A stretch of DNA of 64,000 bases from Prauserella flavalba (lineage in GTDB: Bacteria; Actinomycetota; Actinomycetes; Mycobacteriales; Pseudonocardiaceae), in contig NZ_MASU01000005.1 in NCBI RefSeq assembly GCF_003202235.1, positions 868,001 through 932,000 of the forward strand, in the 5' to 3' direction. A program made the translations under genes and the position numbers. Positions 27,187 to 35,070 of the stretch are shown in pieces. The notes below the pieces were generated by a model. It saw nothing but the letters and a program-made list of their open reading frames with translations, was not told the DNA's origin and did no database searches. How positions within the stretch are numbered: position 1 is the stretch's first letter; every line of letters starts with the position of its first letter.

Positions 27187-28134
27187 GTGACGACCGCTCC
27201 TTTGGCGCTGCTCGACGCGGCAAGCCTGTATTTCCGTTCGTTCTACGCGCTGCCGGACACGATGACCGCGCCCGACGGCACGCCCGTCAACGCCGTGCGT
27301 GGGTTCGCCGACACGATCGCGCGGATCATCGTCGACCGGCGTCCGTCGCGGCTGGTCGCGTGTCTGGACGCCGACTGGCGGCCGCAGTTCCGGGTGGACG
27401 CGCTGCCGAGCTACAAGGCGCACCGCGTGGCCGAGGTCGCCGACGAGGGGGTCGATGTCGAGGAGGTGCCGGACACGCTCACCCCGCAGGTGCCGATCAT
27501 CCTCGATCTGCTGGAGGCGGTCGGGCTGGCGACCGCCGAGGCGGCGGGTTTCGAGGCCGACGACGTGATCGGCACCCTCGCCACGCGGGAGGCCACCGAC
27601 CCGGTCGAGGTGATCACCGGCGACCGCGATCTCTTCCAGCTCGTGCGCACGGAGCCGACGCCGACCTCGGTGATCTACGTCGGCAAGGGCTGGGCCAAGG
27701 CCGAGGTGCTGGGCCCCGCCGAGGTCGGCGCCCGCTACGGCGTCCCCGCCGAGCACGCCGGGCCCGCGTACGCGGACATGGCGATGCTGCGGGGCGATCC
27801 CTCGGACGGCTTGCCGGGCGTGGCCGGTATCGGGGAGAAGACCGCGGCCAAGCTGATCACGCAGTTCGGCTCGCTCGAGGCACTGGTCGAGGCCGCGCGC
27901 AAGGAGAGCCCCCAGCTGCCGTTGAAGACGCGGACCAGGTTGAACGAGGCCGCGGACTACCTGGCGGTCGCGCCGACGGTGGTGCGCGTGGCCGAGGACG
28001 CGCCGGTGGTCCAGTCCCGCGACGACCGGGTCCCCGACGGGCCCGCCGATCCGGACCGGGTGGCCGAGCTCGCGGAGCGCTGGAACCTCGGCAACTCCGT
28101 CAAACGCCTGCTCGACGCGCTCTCCGCTCGCTAG
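27187..28134 (+). CDS. 5'-3' exonuclease (PolA N-terminal-domain-like)
   Basis: Flap-endonuclease-type nuclease of 315 residues similar to the 5'-3' exonuclease domain of DNA polymerase I. Metal-binding acidic residues are seen in 'LALLDAASLYFRSFYALP', 'AGFEADDVIGTLAT' and 'VEVITGDRDLFQLV'. A helix-hairpin-helix 'DGLPGVAGIGEKTAAKLI' near 205 binds DNA. It likely removes RNA primers or flaps. GTG 27187 is chosen; GTG 27181 is equally possible. Its TAG stop shares a CTAG tetranucleotide with the stop of the convergent Rieske gene. Confidence 0.9.
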   Translation: MTTAPLALLDAASLYFRSFYALPDTMTAPDGTPVNAVRGFADTIARIIVDRRPSRLVACLDADWRPQFRVDALPSYKAHRVAEVADEGVDVEEVPDTLTPQVPIILDLLEAVGLATAEAAGFEADDVIGTLATREATDPVEVITGDRDLFQLVRTEPTPTSVIYVGKGWAKAEVLGPAEVGARYGVPAEHAGPAYADMAMLRGDPSDGLPGVAGIGEKTAAKLITQFGSLEALVEAARKESPQLPLKTRTRLNEAADYLAVAPTVVRVAEDAPVVQSRDDRVPDGPADPDRVAELAERWNLGNSVKRLLDALSAR

Positions 28135-29138
28135 ACCGAGCCGGTGCGCAGGGCGTAGCGGCGCTCGGCGTAGGCGAGATCGTCCCGCCACAGCCGCGCC
28201 GCGACCCTGCGCATCACCGGCCGCACGAGTGGAGCCAGCGAGCGCGCCACCGCGAAGCCCGTGCGTGGCGACGTCGCCACGGTGGCCTCCAGCACCGCCG
28301 TGCGAGGCCTGCCGTCGGCGCCCGGGCCCAGCGGGGTCGCGTGGGTCTCGACGACGCTGCCCTCCCCCTCGCCCGAGACGATCCGCATCACGACCGTGCG
28401 CGGCTCCGGGGCCGTGAACTCGGCGCGCACCGGCACGCCGAAGCGCCCGCCCACGCGGAACGTCACATCCACCAGGAACCGGTCGTCGCCGTCGACCGCG
28501 CCCGGCTCCGGGGCCCGCACGACCGTCAGGCGGGTGAACGAGTACGGGTGGAACCACGCGCCGTGCCACGGATCGAGGCGGTTGGCCACGACGTCGCACG
28601 GCTCGCACACGCCCTCCAGCCTGGCCACCGCGGAGAGCGCACCCGGCAGTTCCGGCCGGGCGGGCAGCACCGGCCGCGGGGTCGGCGGTTCCCCGCCCTC
28701 GGCGTCGAGCCGCACCCAGGCGAGCACGCCGTCGTCGTGTGCGGGCAGCGGTCGCCAGCCCCGGCCGCCGCCCGGCGGCACCGCGAGGCCGTGCCAGCGG
28801 CACACGACCTCACCGCACACCACGCGGCCCTGCGCCAGCGGCGCACCGAGGTGCGGGCAGGCACCGGGGCCGACGACGAGCCGTCCGGTGCCGTCCCGCC
28901 ACGCGACCAGCTCCCGGCCCGCGACCCTGGTCCCGAAGGGACGGTCGGAACGGATCGCGTCGGCGGCCGCGAACGGGAACCAGTTGCCCGACGGGCGGGC
29001 CTGCGCACGGTCGGCGGCCGCCTGGATGACGGCGGGATCGGCCTGCCCGACCGTCGGCCGCTGCCGGGCCCAGCGCGTGCGGGAGATCGGCTGCACCGGC
29101 CAGTGGGCAGGCCACCGCCGCTGAGGGTTGTCGCTCAC
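28131..29138 (-). CDS. Rieske [2Fe-2S] protein with DUF5914-like C-terminus
   Basis: A 335-residue Rieske-type protein. The cluster ligands CPH and CRWH are in 'GACPHLGAPLAQGRVVCGEV' and 'VCRWHGLAVPPGGG', near residues 93-118. The C-terminal half ('PWHGAWFHPYSFTRLTVVRA') resembles DUF5914, which I recall near actinobacterial carotenoid genes; no carotenoid genes are in this window. It lacks the usual catalytic mononuclear iron motif of ring-hydroxylating dioxygenases. Only 38 bp separate it from the upstream StyB-like gene on the same strand, so it could be the last gene of that operon. Confidence 0.82.
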   Translation of the reverse strand: MSDNPQRRWPAHWPVQPISRTRWARQRPTVGQADPAVIQAAADRAQARPSGNWFPFAAADAIRSDRPFGTRVAGRELVAWRDGTGRLVVGPGACPHLGAPLAQGRVVCGEVVCRWHGLAVPPGGGRGWRPLPAHDDGVLAWVRLDAEGGEPPTPRPVLPARPELPGALSAVARLEGVCEPCDVVANRLDPWHGAWFHPYSFTRLTVVRAPEPGAVDGDDRFLVDVTFRVGGRFGVPVRAEFTAPEPRTVVMRIVSGEGEGSVVETHATPLGPGADGRPRTAVLEATVATSPRTGFAVARSLAPLVRPVMRRVAARLWRDDLAYAERRYALRTGSV

Positions 29139-29176
29139 GCGTCCTTGTTAACCCAGGTGCGTCCATCGATAAACGC

Positions 29177-29692
29177 TCAGTAGAAGAACACGTCCTCCGT
29201 GAGCCCGGCGTGCAGCGCCCGGTAGCCGCCCGTGTAGAACAGCAGCGGGCTGCCCTCGCGGTACTCGAGATGCTCGACCTCGCCGATGAACAGCACGTGG
29301 TCGCCGGCCGGATGGCGGTCGACGATCCGGCAGCCGATCTCGGCGAGCCCGCCGGACAGGAACGCGTGGTCACCGCGCCACTGGAAGTCGGGCGTCAGGC
29401 CGGGGCACGGCCTGCCGCCGAAGTGGCGGGACAGTTCCTCCTGCTCGGCGGAGAGCACCGTGACGCCGTAGCGGTCGCCCCGGTGCAGGTGCTCGGCCAT
29501 CGTGCAGTTGCCGAGCGACACGAGCACGAGCGGCGGATCGAGCGAGACCGACAGGAACCCGTTCGCGGTCATGCCGTGCACGCCGCCCTCCGGCGGGGTC
29601 GTGGTGATCACCGTGACGCCGGTGGCGAAACGCCCCAGCGCGGCGCGGAAGTGGCGCGCACCGGTGACCGAGGGGCGCGGTCCGGCGATCAC
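29177..29692 (-). CDS. styB: StyB-like flavin reductase component
   Basis: NAD(P)H:FAD oxidoreductase of 171 residues of the HpaC/StyB family, which supplies reduced FAD to two-component monooxygenases. 'ALGRFATGVTVITTTPPEGG' near 14, 'GMTANGFLSVSLDPPLVLVS' near 40 and 'HLEYREGSPLLFYTGGYRAL' near 140 are typical. It starts at GTG 29692, overlapping the EthD gene stop by 4 bp (GTGA). It is the only reductase of the operon and presumably serves both StyA-like oxygenases. The symbol is by similarity and context. Confidence 0.87.
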   Translation of the reverse strand: MIAGPRPSVTGARHFRAALGRFATGVTVITTTPPEGGVHGMTANGFLSVSLDPPLVLVSLGNCTMAEHLHRGDRYGVTVLSAEQEELSRHFGGRPCPGLTPDFQWRGDHAFLSGGLAEIGCRIVDRHPAGDHVLFIGEVEHLEYREGSPLLFYTGGYRALHAGLTEDVFFY

Positions 29693-30000
29693 GTGCCCGC
29701 CACGGGCGCGTAGTGGATCACCTGCGCGCCGCCGGTGGCGTAGTTGGCGACGTCGGCGTTGACGGCCTTGCCCTCGTCGGAGGACAGCGCCGCGATCATG
29801 GCGTCCTGCGAGTCGAAGTCGCCCTCGAAGATCGCGAAATACGGGCTGTCCCCGCCACCGGCGGCCCGCACGTCGAGGCTGTAGCGCATCGCGCGCAGGC
29901 CGGGCAGCTTCGCGGCCAGCGGCAGGTGCGTGTTGACGTAGTACTCCCGGAAGTGGTCGGGGTCGGCGGGCGGCGGGTACAGCACGGTGAGGCGGTACAT
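29689..30000 (-). CDS. EthD-family small protein
   Basis: A 103-residue dimeric alpha+beta-barrel protein of the EthD type. 'YRLTVLYPPPADPDHFREYY' and 'HLPLAAKLPGLRAMRYSLDV' carry the family's N-terminal strand and the conserved His-Leu-Pro. EthD proteins accompany oxygenase systems, and related small barrels act as cofactor-free oxygenases or isomerases. Here the gene lies exactly between a StyA-like oxygenase and its reductase, overlapping the latter. It may handle the unstable epoxide or hydroxylated product in place of an absent styrene oxide isomerase; that is inference. Confidence 0.8.
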   Translation of the reverse strand: MYRLTVLYPPPADPDHFREYYVNTHLPLAAKLPGLRAMRYSLDVRAAGGGDSPYFAIFEGDFDSQDAMIAALSSDEGKAVNADVANYATGGAQVIHYAPVAGT

Positions 30001-30023
30001 GCTGGGTTCTCCTCTCGGATCGG

Positions 30024-31247
30024 TCAGGATTTGGCGTGGCGGGCGAGGAACTCGCGGGTGCGCTCCGGGGTGGCGAGGATGCGCCACTGCCGGTCGGGGT
30101 AGTCGAAGTTGTCCGTGAACTCGTTGGCGACCGCCTGGTCCTGGCTCATCGCGCCGAAGAGCTGCAGCAGGTGCTCCGGCGGCGGCGTGAGCATGAAGTT
30201 GGTCCACTGGGCCGCGCCCAGCACGACGTCGGCTCTGCGTGCGGCGACCCGCTTGCAGAACTCCTCGTCGAGCGCGTAGTCGGCGAGGATCTCCTCGCCG
30301 GTGACCCACGCGGAGTGCGACGCCGAGTTGGCGCCCTGGCCCACCACGGGGTCCACCACCGTGTGCACGTCGCCGATCGCGAGCGCGTACTTGCCGTTCG
30401 GCAGCGCGGCGTAGTCCTGGCGCACGGTCGGGGTCAGTGCGCCCTGGAGGATGTCGAGCGGTCCGGTGAGCCCGAAGCTCGCCGGGTCGACGCGCTCGAA
30501 GGTCTGCGGGTGGTGCTTGGCGAGCAGGTCGAGCACGAGGCGCTCGTAGCCTGCTGGGTCCTCGTCGTAGGACTTGCGGCCGAGGATCTCCAGCTCGCCG
30601 CCGGGCACGTTCTCGAACAGCAGCGCCGTGGTGAACCCGGCGGCGCTGTACATCGGGATCTCCAGCAGCTCGCCGTGGCCGGGCGAGACGCTGATCGTGA
30701 CGCCCTTGGGCTCGGAGTAGGTGATGCCGTTGTAGAAGCCCACCGACAGCACGCGCTGCGGCTTGTCGTACGGGCTGTACTCGGGCCTGCGGGGGAACAG
30801 CGCGGAGAAGGCGCCCCGGCCGGCCGCCACGACGAGCAGGTCGTGCCGGTCGGCGATGGGCTCGATGTCCTCGGCCTGCAGCATGCGCACCTCGAGCGTG
30901 CCGCCGCGTTCCTCGAACGCCTTGGTGAGCCTGGGCAGGTAGAGGCGGTAGTCGATGGCGCTGGACCAGCGTGCGAAGTCGCCGCGGAAGGACAGCGGGC
31001 TCGGGCCGCCGACGTAGTGGTGGTGGCAGGAGTAGCCGTACTCCTCGACCGGCCAGAAGTGGACGTCGAGCTCCCGCTCGCGCTGGATGGTGGGGCCGTG
31101 GTGGGCCACGCTGTTGAGCAGCCTGCCGCTCGCGAGCTGGGCCGCGGTCTTGTCGGTGTAGATGGTGACCGGGACGTCGTGCTGCCGCAGCTTCAAGCCC
31201 AGCTGCAGGCCGGCGATCCCGGCGCCGACGATACCGATGTTCGGCAT
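30024..31247 (-). CDS. styA: StyA-type styrene monooxygenase, copy 1
   Basis: FAD-dependent group E monooxygenase of 407 residues, the epoxidase partner of StyB. 'IGIVGAGIAGLQLGLKLR' binds FAD near 4-21, and 'GDVHTVVDPVVGQGANSASH' near 300 is the second FAD motif. The active-site positions that I recall separating styrene from indole oxygenases read Asn-Val-His ('LLNSVAHH', 44-50), Tyr and His ('EYGYSCHHHY') and Ser ('SSAIDYRLY'), all of the styrene type. It sits in the operon after the aldehyde dehydrogenase (14-bp gap) and 23 bp before the EthD gene. Confidence 0.88.
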   Translation of the reverse strand: MPNIGIVGAGIAGLQLGLKLRQHDVPVTIYTDKTAAQLASGRLLNSVAHHGPTIQRERELDVHFWPVEEYGYSCHHHYVGGPSPLSFRGDFARWSSAIDYRLYLPRLTKAFEERGGTLEVRMLQAEDIEPIADRHDLLVVAAGRGAFSALFPRRPEYSPYDKPQRVLSVGFYNGITYSEPKGVTISVSPGHGELLEIPMYSAAGFTTALLFENVPGGELEILGRKSYDEDPAGYERLVLDLLAKHHPQTFERVDPASFGLTGPLDILQGALTPTVRQDYAALPNGKYALAIGDVHTVVDPVVGQGANSASHSAWVTGEEILADYALDEEFCKRVAARRADVVLGAAQWTNFMLTPPPEHLLQLFGAMSQDQAVANEFTDNFDYPDRQWRILATPERTREFLARHAKS

Positions 31248-31261
31248 GGTGCGTGCTCTCC

Positions 31262-32698
31262 TCACAGTCGCGTCCAGACGCTCTTGATCTCGGTGTACAG
31301 GGCGATGGCGTGCTTGCCCATCTCGCGGCCCCACCCGCTGGCCTTGAACCCGCCCCACGGCGCCGCGGCGTCGACGGGGTTGGGCATGTTGACGAACACG
31401 GTGCCGGCGCGGATGGCGGCGGCCAGGGAGTGCGCGGCGCCGACATCCCGCGTCCACACCGACGCGGCGAGGCCGTACTCGGTGTCGTTGGCCCTGGCCA
31501 CCACCTCGTCGGCGTCCTCGAACGGTAGTACGGCGAGCACCGGGCCGAACACCTCCTTCCGCGCGATGATCATGTCGTCGGTGACGCCGGTGAGCACGGT
31601 CGGCCGGTAGAAGTGTCCGTCACAGCCGACGAGCTCACCGCCCGCGGCGAGCCGCGCGCCCTCGGCGGCGGCTCCGCGGACGAGGGCGTCCACGGAGGAC
31701 AGGTGCTCCGCCGACACGAGGGGGCCGACCTGCGTCGCCGGGTCGAGACCGGGGCCGACGACCATCGCGTCGGCGGCCTTGCCGAGCCGGTCGGCGAACT
31801 CGTCGACCACGGACGCGTGCACGTAGAAGCGGGTGTAGGCGGCGCACACCTGACCCGCGTTGAGGAACCCGCCCTGCAGGCAGCCCTCCACGGCGGCGTC
31901 CAGGTCGGCGTCGGGCAGCACCACCACCGGCGCCTTGCCGCCGAGTTCGAGCGAGACCCGCTTGAGGTTGCCGGCCGAGGCACGCACGATCTCGCGGCCG
32001 ACATCGGTGGAGCCGGTGAAGGAGACCTTGTCGACGTCAGGGTGGGCGACGAGCGCCTTGCCCGTCTCCGGGCCGCCGGTGAGGACGTTGAGCACCCCCG
32101 CGGGCACCCCGGCGTCGATCATCAGCTCTGCCAGGCGCAGCGTGGTCAGCGGGGTCTGCTCGGCGGGCTTGAGTACGACGGTGTTGCCGCACGCGAGCGC
32201 GGGCGCGAGCTTCCACGAGGCGATCATCAGCGGGAAGTTCCACGGCGTGATCAGCGCGCACACGCCGATCGGCTCGCGGCGCGTGTACTGGAGCACGCCG
32301 GGGATCGACACCGGCGACGTCTCACCCTCGATCTTGGTGACCCAGCCCGCGTAGTAGCGGAAGTGCTCCGCGGCGGCGGCCACCGACACGTTCCTCGCGA
32401 TGCCGATGGGCTGCCCCTGGTCGCGGCACTCCAGTTCGGCCAGCTCGGCGGCGTGCTGGTCGATGAGGTCGCCGACGCGCCACAGGATCCTGGCCCGCGC
32501 GGCGGGGGTCAGCTCCGGCCACGGGCCCGAGGCGAACGCCGTTCTCGCCGCGGCGACGGCACTGTCCACATCGGCCTGCCCGGCGTCGGCGACGGTGCCG
32601 AGCGGGCGCGCCGTCGCCGGGTCGGTGGTCTCGAACCGCCCGCCCCCGGCCGCGTCGACCCACTGGCCGCCGATCAGCAGTTGCCCTGTCACGTTCAT
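31262..32698 (-). CDS. Aldehyde dehydrogenase (phenylacetaldehyde-dehydrogenase-like by context)
   Basis: NAD(P)-dependent aldehyde dehydrogenase of 478 residues. 'LITPWNFPLMIASWKLAPAL' near 150, 'VSFTGSTDVGREIVRASAGN' near 225, the general base in 'LELGGKAPVVVLPDAD' near 253 and the nucleophile in 'FLNAGQVCAAYTRFYV' near 287 are complete. In a styrene-type operon the expected substrate is phenylacetaldehyde, giving phenylacetate (the StyD or FeaB role). No phenylacetyl-CoA ligase is encoded nearby. The 63-bp gap before it contains an interrupted inverted repeat (ACCGG...CCGGT, 32714-32731), possibly an AraC-type site. Confidence 0.88.
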   Translation of the reverse strand: MNVTGQLLIGGQWVDAAGGGRFETTDPATARPLGTVADAGQADVDSAVAAARTAFASGPWPELTPAARARILWRVGDLIDQHAAELAELECRDQGQPIGIARNVSVAAAAEHFRYYAGWVTKIEGETSPVSIPGVLQYTRREPIGVCALITPWNFPLMIASWKLAPALACGNTVVLKPAEQTPLTTLRLAELMIDAGVPAGVLNVLTGGPETGKALVAHPDVDKVSFTGSTDVGREIVRASAGNLKRVSLELGGKAPVVVLPDADLDAAVEGCLQGGFLNAGQVCAAYTRFYVHASVVDEFADRLGKAADAMVVGPGLDPATQVGPLVSAEHLSSVDALVRGAAAEGARLAAGGELVGCDGHFYRPTVLTGVTDDMIIARKEVFGPVLAVLPFEDADEVVARANDTEYGLAASVWTRDVGAAHSLAAAIRAGTVFVNMPNPVDAAAPWGGFKASGWGREMGKHAIALYTEIKSVWTRL

Positions 32699-32761
32699 GT
32701 GCTCAGCCTGGCAACCGGCCCCGTGTCCGGTCTTTGCCTGAGGCGAACGGTTCTTGACGAT

Positions 32762-33727
32762 TCACGTACCGGCCAGCGCCCTGGCCCGGAACTCGCGCGG
32801 GCTGAGCCCGTAGGCGGCCTTGAAGGCGCGGCTGAAGTGCGCGGCGTCGGGCAGGCCCCACGCCGCCCCGACCGCGCTCACCGGTTTGGCGAGCGTGCCG
32901 GGCACTGCGAGGTCGCGGCGGCACTGTTCGAGCCTGCGGGTGCGGATCCAGCCCGCCACGCCCGCGCCCTCCTCGGCGAAGAGCTTCTGCAGGTAGCGCG
33001 TGGACACGTGCAGTGCGGCCGCGACGGCGTCCGGGCACAGGCCGGGGTCGTCGAGGTGCTCGTCGATGAACGCCTTCGCGCGGGCCACGAGCGCGGCGTG
33101 CGGCACCTCGGCCGGTGCCGCGATGCGTTCGGACAGCAGTGCCGACAACAGGTCCAGCACCGCGTCGGCCAGCGACAGCGTGGCACCGGGCGTCGTGCCG
33201 CCGAGCCTGCCGAGCAGGCGCAGGAACAGCGGGGCGAGCAGCGAGCCGGTGTCGTCGTCGCGGGCGATGCGGTGGGCGAGCACGTGCCGCTCTCCCCCAC
33301 CGGGAACGCGCAGCCGTTCGCGCGGGAACATGAACACCGCCATCGTGGTGGCCTCGGGGAACGCGAGCGTGTAGGGCCGGTCGGTGTCGTAGAGCGCGAA
33401 GTCTCCTGGCGAGAGCATCGCCTCGTTGCCGTCCTGCACGAGCAGGCAGCTGCCGGTCAGCTGGAGCCCGAGCTTGTAGTAGCCGCGCTCGCTGCGGGCG
33501 ATCATGGGCCGGGTGCGCCGGACCCGGTGCGCCTGAGCGTCCACTCTGGACACCAGGAGCGCGCCGAGCCGGTCGATGCGCACCTCGCCGTGGAACTCCG
33601 GCGCCTGCGCCACGGCGTCGAGCGGCACGAACGCGTCGGAGATGACGTGGCGCCAGTAGTCGACGCTCTCGCCGCCCGCCACGTCGTCGGTGTTCAGTAC
33701 GGTGCTGCCGATCGCTGGATGGACCAC
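32762..33727 (-). CDS. AraC-family transcriptional regulator (FeaR-like)
   Basis: A 321-residue AraC-type activator. The N-terminal AraC_binding_2-like domain ('YYKLGLQLTGSCLLVQDGNE', 'LSPGDFALYDTDRPYTLAFP', about 95-140) is followed by two helix-turn-helices: 'CPDAVAAALHVSTRYLQKLF' and the conserved 'DAAHFSRAFKAAYGLSPREF' near the end. The architecture resembles FeaR, which activates a phenylacetaldehyde dehydrogenase gene; here the dehydrogenase is next in the operon. GTG 33727 has an excellent GGAGGA site. It lies inside the 3' end of the upstream StyA-like gene (34-bp overlap), indicating translational coupling. Confidence 0.88.
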   Translation of the reverse strand: MVHPAIGSTVLNTDDVAGGESVDYWRHVISDAFVPLDAVAQAPEFHGEVRIDRLGALLVSRVDAQAHRVRRTRPMIARSERGYYKLGLQLTGSCLLVQDGNEAMLSPGDFALYDTDRPYTLAFPEATTMAVFMFPRERLRVPGGGERHVLAHRIARDDDTGSLLAPLFLRLLGRLGGTTPGATLSLADAVLDLLSALLSERIAAPAEVPHAALVARAKAFIDEHLDDPGLCPDAVAAALHVSTRYLQKLFAEEGAGVAGWIRTRRLEQCRRDLAVPGTLAKPVSAVGAAWGLPDAAHFSRAFKAAYGLSPREFRARALAGT

Positions 33728-34962
33728 GTCGTCCTCCGATCTCCTTCTGCTCGGTCCCCGGCGAGGAACTCCCGCTGACGCCGTGGCGTCGCGAGCAGCC
33801 GCCACTGCCGGTCCGGGTGGTCGAAGTTGGTGGTGAACTCGTCGGCGCGACGTTGGTCGGCCGCGAGTGCGCGCAGCAGTTCGGGGATGCGGGGCGGCGG
33901 GTCGAGCATGAGGTTGGTCCACGCCGACCCCGCGAGCAGGACCTCTTCCCTGGCGCGCGCGACCCGCAGGCAGAACTGTTCGTCGTAGACGGTGTCGGTG
34001 ACGATCTCGGCGGCGACGACGGCCGCGCTGTAGGCGGCGAGGTTGGCGCCCTGGCCCATCACCGGGTCCACCACCACGTGGGCGTCGCCGAGCGCGAGGG
34101 CGAACTTCTCGTCGCCGAGCGGCAGGTAGTCCTCCCGCACGGCGGGGATGACGCCGCCCTGCAGCAGGTCCAGCGGGTGGGTCAGGGCGAACTCACGTTC
34201 CTCGACGCGTTCGCGGGTCGCGGGGTGGTGCACGGCGAGCGCGTCGAGCACGGCGCGGTGGAACCGGGCCGGGTCGTCGTCGTAGGGCAGGCTCGCGAGC
34301 CCGGCGAGGTCGCCGTCGGGCTCGTTCTCCAGCAGCAGCGCCGTCACCGGTCCGTGCCTGCTGAGGATGGGGATCTCCAGCAGCTCGCCGTGACCGGGCG
34401 CGACGCTGATGCCGACTCCGGCGGGCTCGGGCGCGCGGACGCCGGTGTAGAGCCCCGCGCACAGCAGCCTGCGCGGGGCGTCGTGCGGGCAGTGTTCCGG
34501 TCTGCGGGCGAACAGACCGCTCAGCGGGCCCCGGCCGGAGGCGACCACCACCAGGTCGTGCTGCGCGCCGAGCCGGGCGAGGTCACGGGGGCCGATGTCG
34601 GCGACCACCGGCTTCGCGCCGCGGTCGGCGAGGTCGGCGGCGACGCGGGGCAGGTAGAGGCGGTGGTCGACGGCGCAGGACGGGTTGGTGAAGTGGCCGG
34701 TGAAGCGCACCGGCTCGGCGCCGCCGAGGTAGTGGTGGTGAGCCGCGTAGCCGTATTCCTCCGCGGGCCAGTGATGCACGCCGAGCGCGCGCTCGCGTTC
34801 GAGCATCGGGTGGTGGTGGGCGACCGTGTTGAGCAGCCGCGCACCGGCGAGGTCCTCGAGGGGGTGCTCGGTGTAGAGCGTCACGTCGACGTCGGCAGCA
34901 CGCAGGGCGAGGCCGAGATGCAGCCCCGCGACCCCCGCACCGACGATGCCGACCGTTGCCAT
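33694..34962 (-). CDS. styA: StyA-type styrene monooxygenase, copy 2
   Basis: Second StyA-like FAD monooxygenase, 422 residues, and first gene of the operon. By eye about half of its positions match copy 1. 'VGIVGAGVAGLHLGLALR' and 'GDAHVVVDPVMGQGANLAAY' bind FAD. The fingerprint is again styrene-type: Asn-Val-His in 'LLNTVAHHH', Tyr and His in 'EYGYAAHHHY', Ser in 'PSCAVDHRLY'. A 20-residue basic tail after the family C-terminus arises where the frame overlaps the AraC gene. ATG 34962 follows GGGAAG. It diverges from the IclR gene and has an operator-like repeat just upstream. Confidence 0.87.
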   Translation of the reverse strand: MATVGIVGAGVAGLHLGLALRAADVDVTLYTEHPLEDLAGARLLNTVAHHHPMLERERALGVHHWPAEEYGYAAHHHYLGGAEPVRFTGHFTNPSCAVDHRLYLPRVAADLADRGAKPVVADIGPRDLARLGAQHDLVVVASGRGPLSGLFARRPEHCPHDAPRRLLCAGLYTGVRAPEPAGVGISVAPGHGELLEIPILSRHGPVTALLLENEPDGDLAGLASLPYDDDPARFHRAVLDALAVHHPATRERVEEREFALTHPLDLLQGGVIPAVREDYLPLGDEKFALALGDAHVVVDPVMGQGANLAAYSAAVVAAEIVTDTVYDEQFCLRVARAREEVLLAGSAWTNLMLDPPPRIPELLRALAADQRRADEFTTNFDHPDRQWRLLATPRRQREFLAGDRAEGDRRTTWSIQRSAAPY

Positions 34963-34980
34963 CGCACGCTTCCCGTCAGT

Positions 34981-34997
34981 TGCTCTATTATCGAGCA
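34981..34997. promoter_or_regulatory. Operator candidate in the styA/IclR divergent region
   Basis: TGCTC-(7 nt)-GAGCA is an inverted repeat 19 bp upstream of the copy-2 styA start. A related half-conserved site (TTCTC-TAAGC-GAGCA) follows at 35003-35017. On the minus strand the spacer contains GATAAT, a good -10 element for styA, so a bound IclR-type protein would block or control that promoter. Confidence 0.55.
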
Positions 34998-35070
34998 GCA
35001 CGTTCTCTAAGCGAGCACACCGTACGACGCGCCCAGCGGGCGCACAACCCCGGGTGGAGGCGAGCGATCC

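Noticed and set aside
32710-32738. Interrupted inverted repeat GGCA ACCGG ... CCGGT TGCC between araC and the aldehyde dehydrogenase
   Set aside because: Arms are interrupted and short and CCGG pairs are frequent in this GC-rich DNA; it is mentioned only as a weak AraC-site possibility.
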